19,139 bases of DNA from Burkholderiales bacterium. Its GTDB lineage: Bacteria; Pseudomonadota; Gammaproteobacteria; Burkholderiales; Burkholderiaceae_C. The DNA lies in assembly GCA_947450745.1 (NCBI GenBank), contig CANFYD010000011.1:1-19139 (forward strand), read 5' to 3'. Positions within the stretch are counted from its first letter, which is position 1. Each line of letters starts with the position of its first letter. Both the position numbers and the translations under genes were made by a program. Of the stretch, positions 15,263 to 19,139 are shown in pieces. The notes beneath the pieces were generated by a model. It made no database searches. It was not told where the DNA came from and was given only the letters and a program-made list of their open reading frames with translations.

Positions 15263-17230
15263 ATGAACCCAACCCCATCGGCCACCGCGTCGGCCGCGCC
15301 GACAGAACCGGTCAAGGCACGCCAAGCCGCCAGCGTCATCGTGCTGCGCGACGCCCCGCGCGGGCTTGAAGTTCTGATGCTGCGCCGGGCGGACCGGCCC
15401 GGTGACCAGAACTCCGGCGCGGCCGTGTTCCCTGGCGGTTTGCTGGACAAGGCGGACGCCGGCCACACCGAGCTGTGCACCGGCCTTGACGTCACAGCCG
15501 CCAACGCCAGATTGGCCACGTCGGACCAAGGCCTGAACTACTGGATTGCGGCGGTGCGCGAGTGCTTTGAAGAAGCCGGTCTGCTGTTTGCCAGCGACGC
15601 TTCGGGTCAGTTGATCGCTCTCGATGGGCGAGACGGGCTGGACGGCGAGGCCTTGCTGGCGCTACGCCACGCGCTGCACGCCAACACGCTCGACATGGCC
15701 GAGGTCTGCCAGCGCTTGGGCGTCAAGCTGGCCGTCAATGAACTGGCTTACTACAGCCACTGGTTGACGCCGGCCGGCTTGCCCAAGATCTTCGACACCC
15801 GCTTCTTCGTCGCACTGGCCCCGCCGCAGCAGACGGCCCGGCATGACGCCACCGAGACGGTCGAGTTGCTGTGGCTGACCCCGGCCGAGGCGCTGGACGA
15901 GGCGCGCGGCCTGAAGTTATTGAATGTCACCAGCCACACCTTGAAACATCTGGCCGGCTTTGCCACCGCGCAGGCCGTCATCGACGCCGCGCGGGCGCAA
16001 CTGCACATGCCACTGATCCGCCCACGCCTGGGTCAGGACGCCAGCGGCCGCTGCGTGGTGATGCCCGGCGAGCGGGCTTATGCAGAGATCGGGCGGCTGG
16101 ACCCGGACGGCCACGGCAAAGTCTGGACGCTGCTGCAACCGGGCCGGCCGGTGTGGTTGTCGCCGCGCGTCTTGCGGGTCACCGCCGGCAACGGCAGCCA
16201 GATGACCGGGCCGGGCACCAACAGCTATTTCATCGGCGCACCGGGCAGCGACGAGTGGGCCTTGCTCGACCCCGGCCCCGACGACGCCGCGCATATCGCC
16301 GCCTTGCTGGCCGCAGCTCCAGGCCCGATCACCCGCATCATCGTGACCCACACTCACATCGATCATTCGCCTGCGGCGGCGGCGCTGAAGGCCGCTACCG
16401 GCGCACTCTGCTACGGCCGGGTCGCCCATCACCCGGAATGGCAGGACGCCAGCTTTTTGCCCGACCAGGTGCTGGCCGATGGCGACCGACTGCTACTGGG
16501 CGAAGGTGTCACGCTGCGCGCCATCCACACGCCCGGCCATGCCAGCAACCACCTGTGCTATTTGCTGGAAGAAGAACAGCTGCTGTTCACCGGCGACCAC
16601 CTGATGCAGGGCTCGACCGTCGTCATCAACCCGCCCGATGGCGACATGAGCTTGTACCTGGACTCGCTGCACCGCTTGTATGCGGAGACGCTAGCCTGGC
16701 TGGCACCGGGCCACGGCTTCCTGATCGACCAGCCGCATCAACTGGTGCGCCAGACCATTGCCCACCGGCTCGGGCGCGAAGCCAAGGTGCTGGCGGCCAC
16801 CACAGCGCTGGGGCCGGCCGACGAGGCCGTGCTGCTGGCGCAGGTGTATGCCGACACGCCGCCGCGTTTGCACCCGGTGGCGCTGCGCAGCCTGCGCGCC
16901 CACCTGTACAAGCTGCAGGGCGAGGGCCGGGTCGGCCAGGACGCGCAAAGCGGCGAGTGGGGAATTGCGCCGGTTCAACAAGTCCGGTCAGCGGCGCTGC
17001 AACAGCAACTCACGCTCAGCCCGGTCGATGCGCAGCTCTGCCGGGTTTTGCTTGGCCAGGATGTACACGTCGGCAACCTGAAATGGATCAACTCGGCCTG
17101 GAAGTTCAAGGCCATCGGCTACACGGCGGCCGGTGAGGTGATCCCGGGCGGCGGGCCGCTGACCGAGCGCCACAACAGCGTCTTTGCCGAGCTTGACTCG
17201 GCACTGATCGCCGCCGGCCTGGGGCTCTAA
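15263..17230 (+). CDS. Nudix hydrolase fused to LACTB2-like metallo-beta-lactamase domain
   Basis: A 655-residue fusion. The Nudix part (about 20-245) starts at AASVIVLRDAPRGLEVLMLRR and has FPGGLLDKADAG (56-67) and AAVRECFEEAGLL (96-108). The glutamates of the REUXEE core are R99, E100, E103 and E104. About 35 extra residues separate the two halves of the Nudix box, as in NUDT19/RP2-type enzymes that cleave CoA-like diphosphates. The second part (about 300-570) begins VTAGNGSQMTGPGTNSYFIG, close to LACTB2. It holds the metal ligands THTHIDH (362-368), TPGH (H426), TGDH (D445) and APGHG (H484), then a winged-helix tail. About 80 further residues at the C-terminus have no assignment. The ATG at 15263 has GGAG 5 nt upstream. 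Likely a metabolite or RNA housekeeping hydrolase; no target is indicated. It is divergent from the DUF2760-hsp70 operon. Confidence 0.88.
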   Translation: MNPTPSATASAAPTEPVKARQAASVIVLRDAPRGLEVLMLRRADRPGDQNSGAAVFPGGLLDKADAGHTELCTGLDVTAANARLATSDQGLNYWIAAVRECFEEAGLLFASDASGQLIALDGRDGLDGEALLALRHALHANTLDMAEVCQRLGVKLAVNELAYYSHWLTPAGLPKIFDTRFFVALAPPQQTARHDATETVELLWLTPAEALDEARGLKLLNVTSHTLKHLAGFATAQAVIDAARAQLHMPLIRPRLGQDASGRCVVMPGERAYAEIGRLDPDGHGKVWTLLQPGRPVWLSPRVLRVTAGNGSQMTGPGTNSYFIGAPGSDEWALLDPGPDDAAHIAALLAAAPGPITRIIVTHTHIDHSPAAAALKAATGALCYGRVAHHPEWQDASFLPDQVLADGDRLLLGEGVTLRAIHTPGHASNHLCYLLEEEQLLFTGDHLMQGSTVVINPPDGDMSLYLDSLHRLYAETLAWLAPGHGFLIDQPHQLVRQTIAHRLGREAKVLAATTALGPADEAVLLAQVYADTPPRLHPVALRSLRAHLYKLQGEGRVGQDAQSGEWGIAPVQQVRSAALQQQLTLSPVDAQLCRVLLGQDVHVGNLKWINSAWKFKAIGYTAAGEVIPGGGPLTERHNSVFAELDSALIAAGLGL

Positions 17231-18138
17231 GCAGCTTCCAACAGGAAAGGCAGCGCTCGCTCCAACACGGCATCGGGCGCTTCCTCGGGCATGTAATGGC
17301 CGCAGGTCAAGGCGAAGCCCCGCACATCGGCCGCCACTCGCTGCCATTCCTGCAGCGGCTTGAAGCAGCGCTGCACGATGCCGTCGGCACCCCAGAGCGC
17401 CAGCAGCGGCATCGCCAGTTGGCGGCCTGCGGCGCGGTCGGCACGGTCGTGCTCAAGGTCGATGCCGGCGGCGGCGCGGTAGTCCTCGCACATGCTGTGA
17501 GCGGCACCGGGCTGCTGGATGCAGCGTGTGTACTCAGCCAGCGCGCGCGGGTCGAACGGTGCCAGGCCGGCACTGCGGCTGCCCATCACGTCACGGAGGT
17601 AGGCGGCCGGGTCGGCTTCGATCAGTCGTTCGGGCAGTGGTGAGCGCTGGATCAGGAAGAACCAATGCCAGTAGGCGCGCGCAAAGGCCTCGTTGGTTTG
17701 CTCGTACATGGCCAGCGTGGGCGCGATATCCAGCACCACCAAGCGGCTGATGGCCTCGCCGTGGTCGGCGGCCAAGCGATGCGCCACGCGAGCACCCCGG
17801 TCATGCGCCAGCACGGCAAAACGCTCGTGGCCGAGCGACTGCATCACGCTCAGCAAGTCTTGCGCCATCACCCGCTTGCTGTAGTTGGCGTGGTCGGCAG
17901 CGCCGGGCGGCTTGGAGGAATCGCCATAGCCGCGCAGGTCGCACAGCACCAAGCTGAAATGCTCAGCCAACTGCGGGGCCAGACGGTGCCAGATCGCATG
18001 CGTCTGCGGGTGTCCATGCAGCAGCAGCAACGGCGGCTTGCCAGCCGCGCCTACCAGCGTGTGGATTTGTATATCGGGGGCCACTTGAATCTGGCGGCGC
18101 AAATAGCCAGGGAAGAGGTCTTGATCGGGAGTTGTCAT
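17227..18138 (-). CDS. Alpha/beta-hydrolase, haloacetate/fluoroacetate dehalogenase-like
   Basis: A 303-residue alpha/beta-hydrolase. LLLLHGHPQTHAIWHRLAP (37-55) gives the oxyanion HGxP motif. AHDRGARVAHRLA (111-123) holds the nucleophile D113 with R114 and R117, which in fluoroacetate dehalogenase bind the carboxylate. VLDIAPT carries an acidic residue D137, YWHWFF (156-161) gives H158 and W159 of the halide pocket, MCEDYRAAAGID gives Y220, and the general base is H281 in GHYMPEEAP. These match, position for position, the catalytic set known from Rhodopseudomonas RPA1163. The enzyme would hydrolyse C-halogen bonds of haloacetates to glycolate; epoxide hydrolase activity is the main alternative. 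Its stop codon overlaps that of the convergent Nudix-MBL gene. The ATG at 18138 has GAGG about 10 nt upstream. Confidence 0.85.
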   Translation of the reverse strand: MTTPDQDLFPGYLRRQIQVAPDIQIHTLVGAAGKPPLLLLHGHPQTHAIWHRLAPQLAEHFSLVLCDLRGYGDSSKPPGAADHANYSKRVMAQDLLSVMQSLGHERFAVLAHDRGARVAHRLAADHGEAISRLVVLDIAPTLAMYEQTNEAFARAYWHWFFLIQRSPLPERLIEADPAAYLRDVMGSRSAGLAPFDPRALAEYTRCIQQPGAAHSMCEDYRAAAGIDLEHDRADRAAGRQLAMPLLALWGADGIVQRCFKPLQEWQRVAADVRGFALTCGHYMPEEAPDAVLERALPFLLEAA

Positions 18139-18227
18139 GTTCGGTTCGCCTCATGTCGTGTCATGTCGAGCGCCGACTGTCGCATGACCGCGTCACATGG
18201 GCGTGCAGAGCCAGTGGCTGGACTCAC

Positions 18228-18250
18228 CGTAGGGCGGGTCGCGACCCGCG
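18228..18250 (+). repeat. REP-like palindromic repeat, copy 2
   Basis: Exact 23-nt match, in opposite orientation, to 7074-7096. The core CGGGTCGCGACCCG is self-complementary. It lies in the 134-bp gap between the dehalogenase-like gene start and the bfd stop, outside coding sequence. Confidence 0.6.
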
Positions 18251-18272
18251 CATGGCGGAACCTGCGCGGCAG

Positions 18273-18524
18273 TCAGTTGCGTACGATGGTGATGACTTGG
18301 GGACTGAGCGGGCCGGTCCGGTCAGCGGGATAGATCGGCGAGCAAGCGCGGTGGCTGCTCTTGACCATCGCGGCATCGAACACTTCGCGGGCGCAATCGT
18401 GGCAGCAGCCACAGGCAGAGGCCAGACCGGTTTCGTCCTGCAACAAGTCGAAGTTGCGCAAACCTGCTTCAACGTTGCGATGAATGTCGCGGTCGGAAAT
18501 GCGGTGGCAGAGGCAAACAATCAT
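18273..18524 (-). CDS. bfd: Bacterioferritin-associated ferredoxin (Bfd)
   Basis: An 83-residue [2Fe-2S] protein. The four cluster cysteines C4, C6, C38 and C41 are at the same positions as in E. coli Bfd (MIVCLCHRISD near the start, then ACGCCHDCA). An extra cysteine pair, C40 and C44, lies in the second motif. Bfd docks on bacterioferritin and passes electrons to its haem, reducing stored ferric iron so that it can leave the shell. The C-terminal 30 residues beyond the fold are not conserved in motif. The ATG at 18524 was chosen because it gives the usual MIVCxC start; a GTG at 18566 would add 14 residues. The bacterioferritin gene lies directly upstream on the same strand, and a Fur-like box sits between them, so iron-starvation induction is likely. 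Confidence 0.9.
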   Translation of the reverse strand: MIVCLCHRISDRDIHRNVEAGLRNFDLLQDETGLASACGCCHDCAREVFDAAMVKSSHRACSPIYPADRTGPLSPQVITIVRN

Positions 18525-18576
18525 GGCGAGGGTCCGTGGCTTCGGCTCTTGTTGAGCCAAAGCCACTTTAAATCAA

Positions 18577-18595
18577 ATACGAATCATTATCAATA
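18577..18595 (-). promoter_or_regulatory. Fur-box-like site upstream of bfd
   Basis: Minus strand reads TATTGATAATGATTCGTATT. The left half contains a perfect TGATAAT half-site of the 7-1-7 Fur consensus, and the right half matches at 4 of 7 positions. The surrounding 30 bases are unusually AT-rich for this genome. It lies 53 nt before the bfd ATG, where Fur repression would make sense. Confidence 0.6.
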
Positions 18596-18609
18596 CGTGA
18601 TTTGTGGCC

Positions 18610-18654
18610 CTACTGCCGTCTGACCTACTGCGCCGTCCGATCTGCGCCGTCCTC
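18610..18654 (+). repeat. Three imperfect tandem repeats between bfr and bfd
   Basis: Units CTACTGCCGTCTGAC, CTACTGCGCCGTCCGAT and CTGCGCCGTCCTC follow one another directly after the bacterioferritin stop codon. The shared core CTGCGCCGTCC occurs exactly twice. Function is unknown; it may simply be local slippage. Confidence 0.4.
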
Positions 18655-18661
18655 AATTGCG

Positions 18662-19139
18662 TCAGCCCGGACCGTCGCCCACTTGCGACTGCAACCAGTT
18701 TTGCTCACCCAACTGGGCGACCAAACCGATCTGCGTTTCGAGGTGGTCGATGTGCTCTTCGGTGTCCGTCAGGATGCCTTGCAAGACCTCGCGCGACACA
18801 TAGTCCCGCACGCTTTCGCAATAAGCGATCGCCTCGGTCAACAGCGGGTGTGAGCCGGTCTCGATCTTCAGGTCACAGTGCAGCACTTCAATGGCGGTCT
18901 CGCCGATGTAGAGCTTGCCCAGATCCTGCAGATTGGGCAGACCTTCCAGCATCAGGATGCGATCCATCAGCTTGTCGGCATGCTTCATCTCTTCGATCGA
19001 TTCGTCATGCTCATGTTTGGCAAGACGCGCGAAGCCCCAGTTTTTCAGCATGCGGTAATGCAAAAATACTGGTTGATGGCCGTGAGTTCGTTCTTGAGCT
19101 GCGCGTTCAAGTACGCAATGACTTTGGCGTCACCCTTCA
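18662..19139 (-). CDS. bfr: Bacterioferritin (Bfr), apparently frameshifted near codon 27 and cut at the start codon
   Basis: Haem-containing 24-mer iron-storage protein. The right end reads (A)TG AAG GGT and encodes KGDAKVIAYLNAQLKNELTA, then INQYF, exactly the Bfr N-terminus. The rest, LHYRMLKNWGFARLAKHEHD onward to the C-terminus at 18662, is in another frame. Restoring one T in the run at 19062-19066 rejoins them into a normal protein of about 158 residues. Ferroxidase ligands E18, E51, H54, E94, E127 and H130 and the haem ligand M52 (IEEMKHAD) are present, as are EGLPNLQDLGKL and EEHIDHLE. As written, the product would stop soon after residue 26. A homopolymer sequencing error is as likely as a true mutation. 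It lies upstream of bfd on the same strand. The first base of the start codon is outside the window. Confidence 0.88.

Noticed and set aside
15871..17136. 421-codon plus-strand open frame within the Nudix-MBL gene
   Set aside because: Shifted frame of the same strand with Arg/Gly/Pro-rich composition; the in-frame Nudix-MBL motifs take precedence.
19040..19080. Programmed frameshifting in bacterioferritin
   Set aside because: Bfr is not known to use recoding. The run is only five bases and no downstream stimulatory structure is apparent, so an indel or sequencing error is the simpler explanation.
1..19139. CRISPR array, tRNA, rRNA, transposase or phage genes
   Set aside because: No regular spacer-repeat series, tRNA cloverleaf, rRNA stretch or transposase/integrase motif was seen on either strand.

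Overview
The window looks like chromosomal DNA of a GC-rich betaproteobacterium, most likely Burkholderiales. The clues are a Bug/TctC-type periplasmic receptor, a bfr-bfd iron-storage pair, the aminotransferase-MetY pair and the overall codon bias; no rRNA or marker gene is present, so this is inference. Sixteen protein genes are supported, packed with short gaps. No gap exceeds 300 bases, and I see no tRNA, rRNA, CRISPR array or insertion sequence.

Left part (1-6465), all on the minus strand: a truncated 7TM-DISM-type sensor, an MFS exporter translationally coupled to a GNAT acetyltransferase, a vapBC toxin-antitoxin module flanked by imperfect 28-nt direct repeats, and a two-gene unit of a Bug solute receptor followed by a cytoplasmic-looking gamma-glutamyltransferase homologue. 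The middle-left part (6593-9773), on the plus strand, holds a small secreted Ala/Thr/Lys/His-rich acid-shock-like protein closed by a perfect 14-bp terminator. It is followed by a class V aminotransferase and an O-acetylhomoserine sulfhydrylase (MetY).

Centre (9844-15099, minus): a tightly coupled three-gene operon of a DUF2760 protein and two divergent Hsp70 paralogues, one short and one with a long helical C-terminal extension. The genes overlap by 4 nt and are separated by 4 nt. There is no DnaJ or GrpE partner nearby. This is the best candidate for a poorly described system: a dedicated Hsp70 pair with its own accessory protein.

Right part (15263-19139): a divergent Nudix-metallo-beta-lactamase fusion, a convergent haloacetate/fluoroacetate dehalogenase-like hydrolase whose stop codon overlaps that of the fusion gene, and then the iron module bfr-bfd with a Fur-box-like site. 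The bacterioferritin gene carries an apparent 1-nt homopolymer deletion near codon 27 and runs off the window two bases into its start codon. A 23-nt REP-like palindromic sequence occurs twice, near 7.08 kb and 18.24 kb, in opposite orientations.
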